From: Lachnospiraceae bacterium
GTDB lineage: Bacteria > Bacillota > Clostridia > Lachnospirales > Lachnospiraceae
NCBI GenBank assembly: GCA_017404585.1
Contig: JAFRCB010000195.1
Location: 1-10,400, forward strand
Reading direction: 5' to 3'
DNA length: 10,400 nucleotides
The notes under the pieces are model-generated. The model did not search any database. It was given only the letters and a program-made list of their open reading frames with translations, and was not told where the DNA came from. This document shows positions 1 to 8,711 of this stretch, piece after piece; positions within the stretch are counted from its first letter, which is position 1; each line of letters starts with the position of its first letter. Both the position numbers and the translations under genes were made by a program.

Positions 1-4
1 ACTC

Positions 5-33
5 TTGCTTATTTCGAAAAATGAGGGTATCAT
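5..33 (+). promoter_or_regulatory. Candidate sigma-A-type promoter for the deacetylase gene
   Basis: TTGCTT (5-10) and TATCAT (28-33) are separated by exactly 17 bases and lie about 105 bases upstream of the deacetylase start. The match is moderate. The rest of the 139-base stretch before the gene holds no coding region I can support. Confidence 0.4.
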
Positions 34-139
34 ATGTGTGGACTTTCACAAGGATAGTTTACATAAGGCATTTCCGGGTTCTGTATGCAGTTCCGGCATG
101 GTATGCCATACGATATTTTGTTGATTTAGGGGTGACAAT

Positions 140-1213
140 ATGACCAGAAGACAGTTGATGGAAAAGCGCAAGAAGCGCAAGAGACAAAAACTGATCTTGC
201 GCACAGTGCGCATAGCGGGAGCGGCAGCTGCAGTAATCGCTCTTATATGTCTGATCACATTCGTTATTGTTCCGCATTTCAAGCCTGAGGAGGAAGAAAC
301 GACCGAGGTCGAATATGTATCCGGAGATACGGCGATCAGGCAGACGATATCCGACTCCGCGACCGGACAGGACGGATGGAATGTAGACGATAACGGATGG
401 TGGTATAAAAATCCGGATGATACACAGTATGTGAGCGGTTGGAAGACGATTGAAGGTCAGAGATATTATTTTAAGGACGACGGTTATCTTGCGACGGGCT
501 GGGTGAATACAGGCGACAATTCGGATGCATTCTTTGACCCGAGCGGCATACTTGATCCGACAGCCAAACAGAAACTTGTGGCTCTGACATATGATGACGG
601 TCCGTCTCAGAACACCGGAAGGATTCTGGATGTCCTTGAAAAGTATAATGCCAAGGCGACATTCTTCGTCGTAGGTATTCAGGCGGATTATTATCGGGAT
701 GAATTGAAACGTGAATATGCGCTCGGCATGGAGATCGGATCTCATACCTATGAGCACGAGATACTGTCTCTCATCACAGCTGATGAGATCATCTCGACAA
801 TGAGCAAGAATGACAAGCTGCTCGATAATCTGATCGGCTTTACACCGACGATCATGCGTCCGACCGGCGGCGGTGTCAATGATATCGTCTATGACAGTGT
901 GGACAAGCCGATGATCCAGTGGGATGTCGATACTCTTGACTGGCAGACAAAGGATCCGCAGTCCACTCTCAAGGCTACCGTCGAGGGAGTACAGGATGGC
1001 TCCGTCATCCTGATGCATGATCTTTTTGAAGCCACTGCCGATGCGACAGAACTTGTAGTACCTGCGCTTCAGGAGATGGGCTACAAGATGGTCACGGTGT
1101 CCGAGCTGGCAGCCCAGTACGGCTACACACTTGAGCCGCACAAGGAATACTATGATTTCTATCCGAAGAATTCTCCGGATGAGAGGATTCGCAAGCTGTA
1201 TTCCGAAGACTGA
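140..1213 (+). CDS. Membrane-anchored NodB-type polysaccharide deacetylase with cell-wall-binding repeat region
   Basis: A 357-residue carbohydrate esterase family 4 protein. It probably removes acetyl groups from N-acetylglucosamine of peptidoglycan or another surface glycan outside the cell. A very basic N-terminus (residues 3-17) precedes one hydrophobic segment (about 23-44) with no obvious cleavage site, so it is likely anchored with the enzyme outside. Residues about 79-135 are rich in Trp, Tyr and Gly (NGWWYKN, SGWKTIEGQRYYF, LATGW), resembling choline/glucan-binding cell-wall repeats. The NodB domain follows with all motifs: TYDDGP (150-155, base D152, metal D153), HTYEH (202-206, metal histidines), RPTGGG (240-245), WDVDTLDW (261-268) and LMHD (H293). 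The ATG has AGGGGTG about 6 bases upstream. It is a single-gene unit with a terminator after it. The substrate is inferred; family and fold are clear. Confidence 0.92.
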   Translation: MTRRQLMEKRKKRKRQKLILRTVRIAGAAAAVIALICLITFVIVPHFKPEEEETTEVEYVSGDTAIRQTISDSATGQDGWNVDDNGWWYKNPDDTQYVSGWKTIEGQRYYFKDDGYLATGWVNTGDNSDAFFDPSGILDPTAKQKLVALTYDDGPSQNTGRILDVLEKYNAKATFFVVGIQADYYRDELKREYALGMEIGSHTYEHEILSLITADEIISTMSKNDKLLDNLIGFTPTIMRPTGGGVNDIVYDSVDKPMIQWDVDTLDWQTKDPQSTLKATVEGVQDGSVILMHDLFEATADATELVVPALQEMGYKMVTVSELAAQYGYTLEPHKEYYDFYPKNSPDERIRKLYSED

Positions 1214-1249
1214 ACCTGATTTGGCGGTCCATATAGTAAAAGTAACCAA

Positions 1250-1277
1250 GAAACGCGGGATACCCGCGTTTCTTTTT
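1250..1277 (+). terminator. Rho-independent terminator after the deacetylase gene
   Basis: A perfect 10-bp stem (GAAACGCGGG 1250-1259 with CCCGCGTTTC 1263-1272, loop ATA) is followed directly by five T residues, then GGTTTT. It separates the deacetylase from typA. Confidence 0.93.
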
Positions 1278-1280
1278 GGT

Positions 1281-1309
1281 TTTACAGCAGAAAAAAATCG
1301 TGCTATATT
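1281..1309 (+). promoter_or_regulatory. Probable typA promoter
   Basis: TTTACA (1281-1286), 17-base spacer, TATATT (1304-1309). It lies directly after the upstream terminator and 46 bases before the typA ATG, so typA appears to be an independent transcription unit. Confidence 0.75.
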
Positions 1310-1355
1310 CATTAACTGTGTTAGTGTATCAAAAATGTGAAAAGTGGAGTCCAGT

Positions 1356-3188
1356 ATGAGTAATATCAGAAGAGAAGACATAAGAAACATAGCAATTATC
1401 GCCCATGTTGATCACGGTAAGACTACGCTTGTTGACGGCATGCTGCGCCAGAGCGGAGTATTCAGGGATAACCAGGAAGTTCGGGAAAGAGTTATGGACT
1501 CCGGCGATATTGAGCGGGAGAGAGGCATCACGATCCTCTCCAAGAATACTGCAATCGAGTATGACGGCGTCAAGATCAATATCGTCGACACTCCCGGCCA
1601 TGCCGAGTTTGGCGGCGAGGTGGAGCGTGTCCTCAAGATGGTGACCGGCGTCATACTTCTTGTGGACGCGTTCGAGGGAACAATGCCCCAGACGAAATTT
1701 GTCTTGAAAAAGGCTTTGGCCCTGGATCTTCCGGTCATCGTCTGCATCAATAAGATCGACAGACCGGAGGCGAGGCCGGAGGAAGTTGTGGATGAGGTGC
1801 TGGAGCTCCTCATGGATCTGGACGCATCCGACGAGCAGCTTGAATGTCCCTTCCTCTACGCATCTGCGAGAGAAGGAACGTGTTCCGCGGATCCCAATGT
1901 GGACGGAACTGATTTAAAGCCCCTCTTTGAGACGATCATTGATTATATTCCTGCACCGGAAGGTGACCCGGAGAAAGGGACTCAGATCCTCATATCGACG
2001 ATCGACTACAATGAGTATGTGGGAAGGATCGGCATCGGCAAGGTGGATAACGGTTCGATCCGTGTCGGACAGGATATTGTCCGCGTGAACTATCATGATC
2101 CGAGTGTCCATGAGAAGACCCGAATCACTAAGCTCTATGAGTTCGACGGCCTGAAGAAGGTCGACGTTCAGGAATCGACTGTCGGTTCCATAGTGGCCAT
2201 CTCGGGAATTTCTGATCTGATGATCGGTGACACCCTCTGCGTTGCGGGACAGGAGGACCCGATCCCGTTCCAGAAAATCACGGAGCCCACTATTTCCATG
2301 AATTTCATAGTTAACGACAGCCCTCTGGCAGGACTTGAAGGTACCTACTGTACATCGAGACAGATTCGTGAGAGACTCTTCCGTGAGCTCAATACCGATG
2401 TTTCTCTGCGCGTTGAAGACACCGAGAACACGGATACATTCAAGGTCAGCGGACGCGGTGAGCTGCATCTTTCTGGTCTGATCGAGACCATGCGCCGCGA
2501 GGGATATGAGTTTGCGGTTTCCAAGGCTGAAGTTATCTACAAGAGGGATGAGGCAGGCCATCTGTTGGAGCCCATTGAGGCAGCCACAGTTGATGTCGCC
2601 GGTGATTATTCGGGAACGGTCATCAGCATGCTGTCCGAGCGAAAGGGAGAGCTGCAGAGCATGGAAACTCTCTCTGACGGAACTACCCGCCTTGAGTTCA
2701 TGATTCCGGCAAGGGGGCTTATCGGTATTCACGGTAATCTGCTGACTGCGACCAAGGGAACAGCGGTCCTGAACTCCATCTTTGAGTGCTATGCTCCGTA
2801 CAAGGGTGATATCACATTCAGAAAGAACGGTTCTCTTATCGCGTTCGAGGATGGAGACGCAGTTGCCTACGGACTCTTTGCCGCCCAGGAGCGCGGAGCT
2901 CTGTTCATCTCGCCCGGTACGAGAGTATACGCCGGCATGGTCGTCGGTGAGAGCGCAAAACCTGAAGAGATTGAGATCAATGTGTGCAAGACAAAGCATC
3001 TTACCAACACCAGATCCTCTAATGCGGATGAAGCGCTGACGCTGACTCCGCCCAGGATCCTGTCTCTGGAGCAGGCTCTGGATTATATTGATTCCGATGA
3101 GCTGCTCGAGGTCACACCGAAATCGCTGCGCATCAGAAAGCGTATATTGGACTCAAGACTGCGCAAAAGAGCCAATAACAATAAATAA
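1356..3188 (+). CDS. typA: Ribosome-associated translational GTPase TypA/BipA
   Basis: A 610-residue protein, the usual length of the family. TypA/BipA is an EF-G-like GTPase that binds the 70S ribosome and supports 50S assembly and growth under stress or at low temperature. GTPase motifs are intact: G1 AHVDHGKT (16-23), the RGITI switch I motif, G3 DTPGH (78-82), G4 NKID (132-135) and G5 SAR (170-172). The remainder carries the domain II, EF-G-like and TypA-specific C-terminal sequences, for example GRGELHLSGL and PARGLIGIHG. I chose the ATG at 1356. An in-frame GTG lies 12 bases upstream at 1344, but its GTGGAG is better read as the ribosome binding site of the ATG. The gene is flanked by its own promoter and terminator. 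A housekeeping gene with nothing unusual. Confidence 0.97.
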   Translation: MSNIRREDIRNIAIIAHVDHGKTTLVDGMLRQSGVFRDNQEVRERVMDSGDIERERGITILSKNTAIEYDGVKINIVDTPGHAEFGGEVERVLKMVTGVILLVDAFEGTMPQTKFVLKKALALDLPVIVCINKIDRPEARPEEVVDEVLELLMDLDASDEQLECPFLYASAREGTCSADPNVDGTDLKPLFETIIDYIPAPEGDPEKGTQILISTIDYNEYVGRIGIGKVDNGSIRVGQDIVRVNYHDPSVHEKTRITKLYEFDGLKKVDVQESTVGSIVAISGISDLMIGDTLCVAGQEDPIPFQKITEPTISMNFIVNDSPLAGLEGTYCTSRQIRERLFRELNTDVSLRVEDTENTDTFKVSGRGELHLSGLIETMRREGYEFAVSKAEVIYKRDEAGHLLEPIEAATVDVAGDYSGTVISMLSERKGELQSMETLSDGTTRLEFMIPARGLIGIHGNLLTATKGTAVLNSIFECYAPYKGDITFRKNGSLIAFEDGDAVAYGLFAAQERGALFISPGTRVYAGMVVGESAKPEEIEINVCKTKHLTNTRSSNADEALTLTPPRILSLEQALDYIDSDELLEVTPKSLRIRKRILDSRLRKRANNNK

Positions 3189-3205
3189 CTGAAGATTTCA
3201 TATTT

Positions 3206-3248
3206 GCCGCCCGCCGGTTCCTTCACGGACTTTGGCGGGCGGCTATTT
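3206..3248 (+). terminator. Terminator after typA
   Basis: A GC-rich perfect 10-bp stem, GCCGCCCGCC (3206-3215) with GGCGGGCGGC (3234-3243), then TATTT. The T-tract is short and interrupted, but the stem is very stable and lies 17 bases after the typA stop codon. Confidence 0.8.
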
Positions 3249-3268
3249 GACAATTTGTCCAAAAACAG

Positions 3269-3297
3269 TTGCGGGAATTTTTATTATTTGTTAATAT
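3269..3297 (+). promoter_or_regulatory. Probable promoter of the beta-glucoside (licT-bglP-bglA) unit
   Basis: TTGCGG (3269-3274), 17-base spacer, TAATAT (3292-3297). A start a few bases after 3300 would put the RAT element at the very 5' end of the transcript, as expected for this regulatory class. A TTGACA at 3247-3252 has no matching -10 at normal spacing. I saw no clear CcpA (cre) operator. Confidence 0.65.
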
Positions 3298-3311
3298 ATT
3301 CTTTAGAAGTC

Positions 3312-3347
3312 AGTGATTTGTGACTGGAACGGCAGGCAAGGCTCACT
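3312..3347 (+). promoter_or_regulatory. RAT (ribonucleic antiterminator) element bound by LicT
   Basis: The lower stem AGTGA (3312-3316) pairs with TCACT (3343-3347). Between them, GTGACTG and GCAGGCAAGG closely match the conserved halves of LicT/BglG/SacY RAT elements (typically TTACTG and GCAGGCAAAACC). Dephosphorylated-PRD1, active LicT would bind and stabilise this fold. The 3' half of the element, from 3333, is also the 5' arm of the following terminator, so the two folds exclude each other. The match to the consensus is from memory. Confidence 0.88.
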
Positions 3348-3403
3348 ATTTTAGCATTCAGCATAGGCTGGTGTATTAGTGTGCGGATATGCCTGTTTTT
3401 TTT
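3333..3403 (+). terminator. Leader terminator controlled by antitermination
   Basis: CAGGCA (3333-3338) pairs with TGCCTG (3390-3395), followed by eight T residues (3396-3403). Inside, GC (3341-3342) can pair with GC (3383-3384) and CACTA (3344-3348) with TAGTG (3377-3381). The 5' arm overlaps the RAT. This is the classic arrangement in which RAT formation prevents the terminator, so licT expression is self-controlled. Confidence 0.87.
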
Positions 3404-3433
3404 GTGCTTCAACTGCACTATACACGTTGCCTC

Positions 3434-3472
3434 TCCGGCGGGAAGGAAACCGGGCTTACGGTTCTCGCCGGA
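3434..3472 (+). other. Leader hairpin 2 upstream of licT
   Basis: TCCGGCG (3434-3440) pairs perfectly with CGCCGGA (3466-3472), with an inner AACCG (3448-3452) / CGGTT (3459-3463) stem. There is no T-tract after it, so it is not a terminator. Function unknown. Confidence 0.6.
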
Positions 3473-3496
3473 CTGAATGCGCAGATGGCTGTGCAG

Positions 3497-3538
3497 CGGT
3501 ACATGAACTGCGGCAGGCAAAGCCGCAGCCGTGTACCG
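3497..3538 (+). other. Leader hairpin 3, just upstream of the licT ribosome binding site
   Basis: The outer stem CGGTAC (3497-3502) / GTACCG (3533-3538) and the perfect inner stem CTGCGGC (3508-3514) / GCCGCAG (3522-3528) enclose the loop AGGCAAA. It ends 12 bases before the AGGAG of licT. The loop resembles the conserved AGGCAAA of RAT elements, but the fold is a plain hairpin. It may influence translation or RNA stability; this is inference. Confidence 0.6.
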
Positions 3539-3562
3539 ATTTTCAACTTTAGGAGACCTGCT

Positions 3563-4420
3563 TTGAAGGTAATTAAGTCACTCAATAATAATATGGTCCT
3601 TGCCTCTGACGATAACGGCAGGGAGTGTATTTATAAAGGCAAGGGCATCGGGTTCCAAAAGAAAAAGGGAGACCCGGTCGAAATGGATAAAATAGAGAGA
3701 AGTTTTGTGCCTGCAGATGAGGAGGAGAGCAGGCATTTTCAACAGCTTTTCTCCGAGATTCCGGAGGAATACTGGGATATGGCCGGGAAAGTTGTCGAAT
3801 ACGCGAGGACAAGGCGTAAGCTCAAGATCACGGATAAAGTCATTTTGCCCCTGTGCGATCATATGGCAGGAGCGGTCGAGCGATATCAACAGGGTATTGC
3901 TCTGGACAATCCGATGCTCTGGGACGTGAAACGCGTGTATCCGAAGGAGTTTCGTGTCGGTATGTATGCGCTGACTCTCATTAAAGAGAGTTACGGTATC
4001 GAGATGAAAGAGGATGAGGCAGCATATCTTGCCTATCATTTTGTGATTGACGAGCTCGGCCGGCAGGACGGTCCCGATCCCGGGCTTATGACGGAGATCG
4101 TAGGGAATATTATAGAGATCATTGAGAAGTCCTTCCAGATCGAACTCAACGAGGAGGACTGGAATTACCAAAGATTCCTCACCCACCTGAAATTTTTCGT
4201 GAACCGTGTGATCGATCGAGAACCGAATGAGGAATCGGAAGATCAGTCACTGTTCGAGGAAGTAAGGGGGCACTATCCGCGCGTCTACAAGTGTGTGGAG
4301 CGCATTTCCGACTATATTCTTATAGAACATCACTATGATGTGAATCGTGACGAGCAGCTGTATCTCATGATGCACCTTGAGAGGGTGACAAGAAAGGCAG
4401 TTCGCCGGAAAACGAACTGA
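3563..4420 (+). CDS. licT: LicT/BglG-family transcriptional antiterminator (TTG start)
   Basis: A 285-residue RNA-binding antiterminator. The N-terminal CAT domain (about 1-55, with the family signature NNNMVL and GKGIGFQKKKGD) binds the RAT; two PTS regulation domains follow. All four regulatory histidines are present: H100 (CDHM) and H159 (AYHFV) in PRD1, H208 (THLKFFV) and H271 (MMHLERV) in PRD2. H100 and H159 match Bacillus LicT numbering exactly, which supports the TTG start at 3563. AGGAG (3551-3555) lies 7 bases before it. An upstream in-frame ATG at 3389 lies in the terminator stem and would add 58 residues foreign to the family. Expected regulation: the beta-glucoside EII phosphorylates PRD1 when sugar is absent, and HPr phosphorylates PRD2 to activate. 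The gene leads the operon, 137 bases before the permease. The symbol bglG would be equally fair. Confidence 0.95.
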   Translation: MKVIKSLNNNMVLASDDNGRECIYKGKGIGFQKKKGDPVEMDKIERSFVPADEEESRHFQQLFSEIPEEYWDMAGKVVEYARTRRKLKITDKVILPLCDHMAGAVERYQQGIALDNPMLWDVKRVYPKEFRVGMYALTLIKESYGIEMKEDEAAYLAYHFVIDELGRQDGPDPGLMTEIVGNIIEIIEKSFQIELNEEDWNYQRFLTHLKFFVNRVIDREPNEESEDQSLFEEVRGHYPRVYKCVERISDYILIEHHYDVNRDEQLYLMMHLERVTRKAVRRKTN

Positions 4421-4511
4421 TTATCCATATATCGAGACTTGAATATGACGTGATTTTGGAGTGATATTTGCAGCAATGCGTACATATATACTGACTAGAT
4501 TACGGACCCGA

Positions 4512-4529
4512 CAGCTCCGTACGGAGCTG
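4512..4529. repeat. 18-base perfect palindrome upstream of the permease
   Basis: CAGCTCCGTACGGAGCTG reads the same on both strands. It ends 13 bases before the AAGGAGG of the permease gene. There is no T-tract, so it is unlikely to be a terminator. TACGGA at 4501-4506 could pair with the TCCGTA inside it as an alternative fold. It could be an RNA hairpin for stability or processing, or a DNA operator. I found no convincing promoter or second RAT between licT and the permease. Confidence 0.7.
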
Positions 4530-4557
4530 AATATTATACAAAAAGGAGGGATGACTT

Positions 4558-6501
4558 ATGGCAATGGATTATGAATCCGTGTCGAAACAGATTATCGACA
4601 AAGTCGGTGGATCTGGCAACATTGCAAGTGCTGAGCACTGCATGACAAGACTTCGTCTTATTCTCAATGATGAGAGTAAGGCAGACGACGAGGCGGTCAA
4701 GGCGATAAAGGGCGTCAAGTCAGTTATCAAACAGGGCGGCCAGTATCAGGTCGTCATCGGAAATGAGGTAGGCAGCCTCTTCCCGGTATTTAAGAAAACG
4801 GCAGGCATCAAGGGCGATGCCGCTGCCGCTCCTGCAAAGGCCGAAGGCCCGATCATCCAGAGAATCTTCGGATTCGTAGCAGGCATTATGACCCCGCTTC
4901 TGCCGGGTATGCTTGGAACCGGTATGGTAAAGGTCCTTCTGACCCTTCTCACAGCTATGGGAGTCATGGATTCGAGCCAGACGACCTACATCATCCTTTA
5001 CGGAATGGCAGATTCCTTCTTCTATTTCCTGCCGATCCTTCTCGGATGGAGTATTGCCAAGAAGACCAACCACAGCGTACCGCTCTTCATGGTCATCGGC
5101 GCAGCCCTTATTTATCCGGATTTCGTCACTATGATGAGTGCGGCCGGCGCGACAGAAGGTATTAAGTACGGCACATTCCTCGGACAGAACTGCGTATATC
5201 TCTTTGGATTTATACCGGTAATCTGCACAACATACACATCCTCCATGCTCCCGATGGCTCTTATGGCGCCGGTCATGGTGGCTGTCGAGGATTTTGCTGA
5301 CAGAGTTTCTCCGAACCTGGTCAAGTCTTTCCTTAAGCCGATGCTCTTCTGCCTGATCTGTACACCGATTGTTGTCTGTGTCCTTGGACCTCTCGGCGGT
5401 GTCATCGGTTCAGGTCTTGCAGCTGTATTTGCTGCGATGTACGGTGCGGTTCCGTGGCTCACAGTCGCAATTCTTTCCGCGCTCATGCCGTTCATCGTCA
5501 TGACAGGTATGCACTATGCCCTGCTGCCGCTCTTCATGAGCAATATCGCTAATCTGGGCTATGACGTAGTCATCCTTGTCACAATGTTCTGCTCCAACAT
5601 CGCGCAGGGCGGCGCCTGCTTCGGCGTTGCTGCCAAGACAATGGATATCGAGACAAAATCCGAAGGTCTCGCCTGCGGTATTTCTGCTGCTGTTGCCGGT
5701 ATCACTGAGCCGGGTATGTACGGTATTAACCTCCGCTTTATGAAGCCGATGTACGCGGCTGTCGCTGCGGCAGGTCTCTCCGGCCTCTGGTGCGGTCTTA
5801 CAGGCGTTAAAGGTTACACGATGGGCGGCTCCCCGTCCTTCATGTCCCTCATCACATTCATCGGCGGCGACGCTTCTCAGAGCTTCGGTGTTATGCACGG
5901 TGTTGTCTTCGGCGCGATCGGCGGCGTTGTGTCTCTCGTTGTCGCTGCTATCCTTGCCTATATTCTTTACAATGACAAAGATGCAGGTGTAGACGTAGCC
6001 CCGTCTGTCCCGGTAGCTGAGGAAGCAGAACCGAATAAGAAGCTTGTCGAGCAGTTCGACCTTGTCTCTCCGATGGAAGGCACAGTAGTTCCTCTTGCGA
6101 ATGTCCCGGATGAAGTATTTGCTTCCGGCGCTCTCGGCGAAGGCGTCGCAATTCTTCCGACCGACGGCAACGTGTATGCTCCGTGTGACGGCGCGATCAC
6201 GACTCTGATGGATTCCCGCCATGCGATCGGCATGGTCGCCGACAACGGCGTGGAGCTCCTTATCCACGTAGGTCTTGACACTGTGGCTATGAACGGTGCT
6301 CCGTTCGAGTACAAGATCAAGCAGGATCAGGAAGTCAAGAAGGGCGACCTGCTCCTTGTTGCGGATCTTAAGGCAATTGAAGCTGCCGGTTATAAGCTCT
6401 ATACACCGATCATCGTCACTAACAGTGAGGATTATGTTTCTATCAAGCCTACGGCTGAGGGAACTGTTGCCCATGGCGATAAACTCATGACAATCGCATA
6501 A
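4558..6501 (+). CDS. bglP: Beta-glucoside-type PTS permease EIIBCA
   Basis: A 647-residue membrane protein that imports a beta-glucoside and phosphorylates it. Domain order is B-C-A. EIIB is about residues 1-80, with phosphorylation-site C28 (AEHCMTRLR) and GQYQVVIGNEV. An Ala/Pro-rich linker (DAAAAPAKAEGP) follows. EIIC is about 97-475, strongly hydrophobic with many membrane segments and the EIIC signature ITEPGMYG (from 382). EIIA of the glucose-family type is about 495-647, with H555 (SRHAIG) and the phosphorylated H570 (IHVGLDTV), 15 residues apart as in EIIA-Glc. AAGGAGG sits 8 bases before the ATG. It lies between its antiterminator and a 6-phospho-beta-glucosidase, which points to cellobiose, salicin or arbutin-like sugars; the exact substrate cannot be read. 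It should also set the LicT phosphorylation state. Confidence 0.95.
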   Translation: MAMDYESVSKQIIDKVGGSGNIASAEHCMTRLRLILNDESKADDEAVKAIKGVKSVIKQGGQYQVVIGNEVGSLFPVFKKTAGIKGDAAAAPAKAEGPIIQRIFGFVAGIMTPLLPGMLGTGMVKVLLTLLTAMGVMDSSQTTYIILYGMADSFFYFLPILLGWSIAKKTNHSVPLFMVIGAALIYPDFVTMMSAAGATEGIKYGTFLGQNCVYLFGFIPVICTTYTSSMLPMALMAPVMVAVEDFADRVSPNLVKSFLKPMLFCLICTPIVVCVLGPLGGVIGSGLAAVFAAMYGAVPWLTVAILSALMPFIVMTGMHYALLPLFMSNIANLGYDVVILVTMFCSNIAQGGACFGVAAKTMDIETKSEGLACGISAAVAGITEPGMYGINLRFMKPMYAAVAAAGLSGLWCGLTGVKGYTMGGSPSFMSLITFIGGDASQSFGVMHGVVFGAIGGVVSLVVAAILAYILYNDKDAGVDVAPSVPVAEEAEPNKKLVEQFDLVSPMEGTVVPLANVPDEVFASGALGEGVAILPTDGNVYAPCDGAITTLMDSRHAIGMVADNGVELLIHVGLDTVAMNGAPFEYKIKQDQEVKKGDLLLVADLKAIEAAGYKLYTPIIVTNSEDYVSIKPTAEGTVAHGDKLMTIA

Positions 6502-6520
6502 TTTTTAGTGTCATAATTAA

Positions 6521-6564
6521 GGCGGCTTATGGGTGGAGGCTGATGTGCGAGGCCCTAAGCCGCC
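6521..6564 (+). other. Intercistronic hairpin between permease and glycosidase (possible attenuator)
   Basis: GGCGGCTTA (6521-6529) pairs perfectly with TAAGCCGCC (6556-6564). After one bulged base, GGG (6531-6533) pairs with CCC (6553-6555). The tail TGCATTTTA is only weakly T-rich, so this is more likely a partial terminator or a 3'-end stabiliser that reduces glycosidase relative to permease transcript than a full stop. Confidence 0.75.
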
Positions 6565-6590
6565 TGCATTTTACCAACGAGGAGGCGTGT

Positions 6591-6644
6591 ATGCAGATAC
6601 AGTCTTGCGAAGAGCGTCCTCTGCTATCTTGTAAGGAGGTATGA
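6591..6644 (+). CDS. Possible 17-codon leader ORF abutting the glycosidase start
   Basis: The ATG at 6591 has GGAGG (6581-6585) 5 bases upstream and encodes MQIQSCEERPLLSCKEV. Its TGA stop (6642-6644) is followed immediately by the glycosidase ATG at 6645, and the glycosidase ribosome binding site (AAGGAGG) is read inside it as Lys-Glu. The strong binding site and exact TGAATG junction suggest translational coupling. I recognise no family, and a short frame like this may be chance. Confidence 0.35.
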   Translation: MQIQSCEERPLLSCKEV

Positions 6645-8100
<1,456 letters not shown>

Positions 8101-8104
8101 GCAT

Positions 8105-8132
8105 GAGGAGCTGGTTTCCGGCTCCTCTTTTT
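8105..8132 (+). terminator. Rho-independent terminator closing the beta-glucoside unit
   Basis: GAGGAGCTGG (8105-8114) pairs with CCGGCTCCTC (8118-8127), including one U-G wobble, with a TTT loop and a run of five T residues (8128-8132). Confidence 0.93.
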
Positions 8133-8176
8133 AAATGTCAGGATCCCGTTCATCAGGCGAAATACCGGAGGAAATA

Positions 8177-8659
8177 ATGGCAAAAGAAAAAGCAGTCAAG
8201 ACCAATGCTATGCGTATGCTGGATAAGCTGAAAATAAAATATGAAGTGCTCACTGTAGACATCCCCGAATTTGTCGACGGCGTGCAGATGGCAATGCTCG
8301 AGGGAGTTCCGGTTTGTGAAACCTTTAAGACTCTGGTGCTTCAGGGAAAAAGTAAGGAATACTATGTATTTGTTCTCCCTGTCGATAAGGAGATCGATCT
8401 TAAGCGGGCGGCTTCGGCTGTCGGTGAAAAGAGCGTGGAAATGATCCATGTAAAAGACATTACGAAGATCACCGGCTATGTTCGTGGCGGGTGCAGTCCC
8501 CTCGGCATGAAAAAGAAATTCAGAACGGTGATAGCGGCGGAGGGATGTGGGCATGAATCGATTTATGTGAGCGCAGGGAAGATCGGTACAAGTATACATT
8601 TACGGACTGATGATCTCATCCGGGCAGCGGAGGCGGAGACTGCCGATTTTACGGTTTAA
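8177..8659 (+). CDS. ybaK: YbaK/EbsC-family Cys-tRNA(Pro) deacylase
   Basis: A 160-residue cytoplasmic protein, typical for the family. YbaK hydrolyses Cys-tRNA(Pro) made by mistake by prolyl-tRNA synthetase; relatives edit other mischarged tRNAs. Visible hallmarks are the N-terminal KTNAMRMLDKLKIKYEV, the key lysine K51 in ETFKTLV, VLPVDKEIDLKRAA, and the substrate-pocket motif GGCSPLGMKKK near residues 100-110. The ATG at 8177 has GGAGG (8167-8171) 5 bases upstream. The frame extends upstream to another ATG at 8135, but that start lacks a binding site and adds residues not seen in the family. It sits between two unrelated units and is probably a lone gene. No terminator is seen before the dapA promoter, so some transcripts may read into dapA. 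Confidence 0.93.
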   Translation: MAKEKAVKTNAMRMLDKLKIKYEVLTVDIPEFVDGVQMAMLEGVPVCETFKTLVLQGKSKEYYVFVLPVDKEIDLKRAASAVGEKSVEMIHVKDITKITGYVRGGCSPLGMKKKFRTVIAAEGCGHESIYVSAGKIGTSIHLRTDDLIRAAEAETADFTV

Positions 8660-8676
8660 AGTTGTACCGCATGTGC

Positions 8677-8705
8677 TTGACAGTGAAGATGTGTGCATAT
8701 ACAAT
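8677..8705 (+). promoter_or_regulatory. Near-consensus promoter of the dapA-dapB unit
   Basis: TTGACA (8677-8682), 17-base spacer, TACAAT (8700-8705). It starts 17 bases after the ybaK stop codon and predicts a transcript start near 8712. Confidence 0.85.
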
Positions 8706-8711
8706 CTTCTG

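Noticed and set aside
3247..3252. Consensus TTGACA at the end of the typA terminator
   Set aside because: There is no acceptable -10 element 16-18 bases downstream; the TTGCGG/TAATAT pair fits better.
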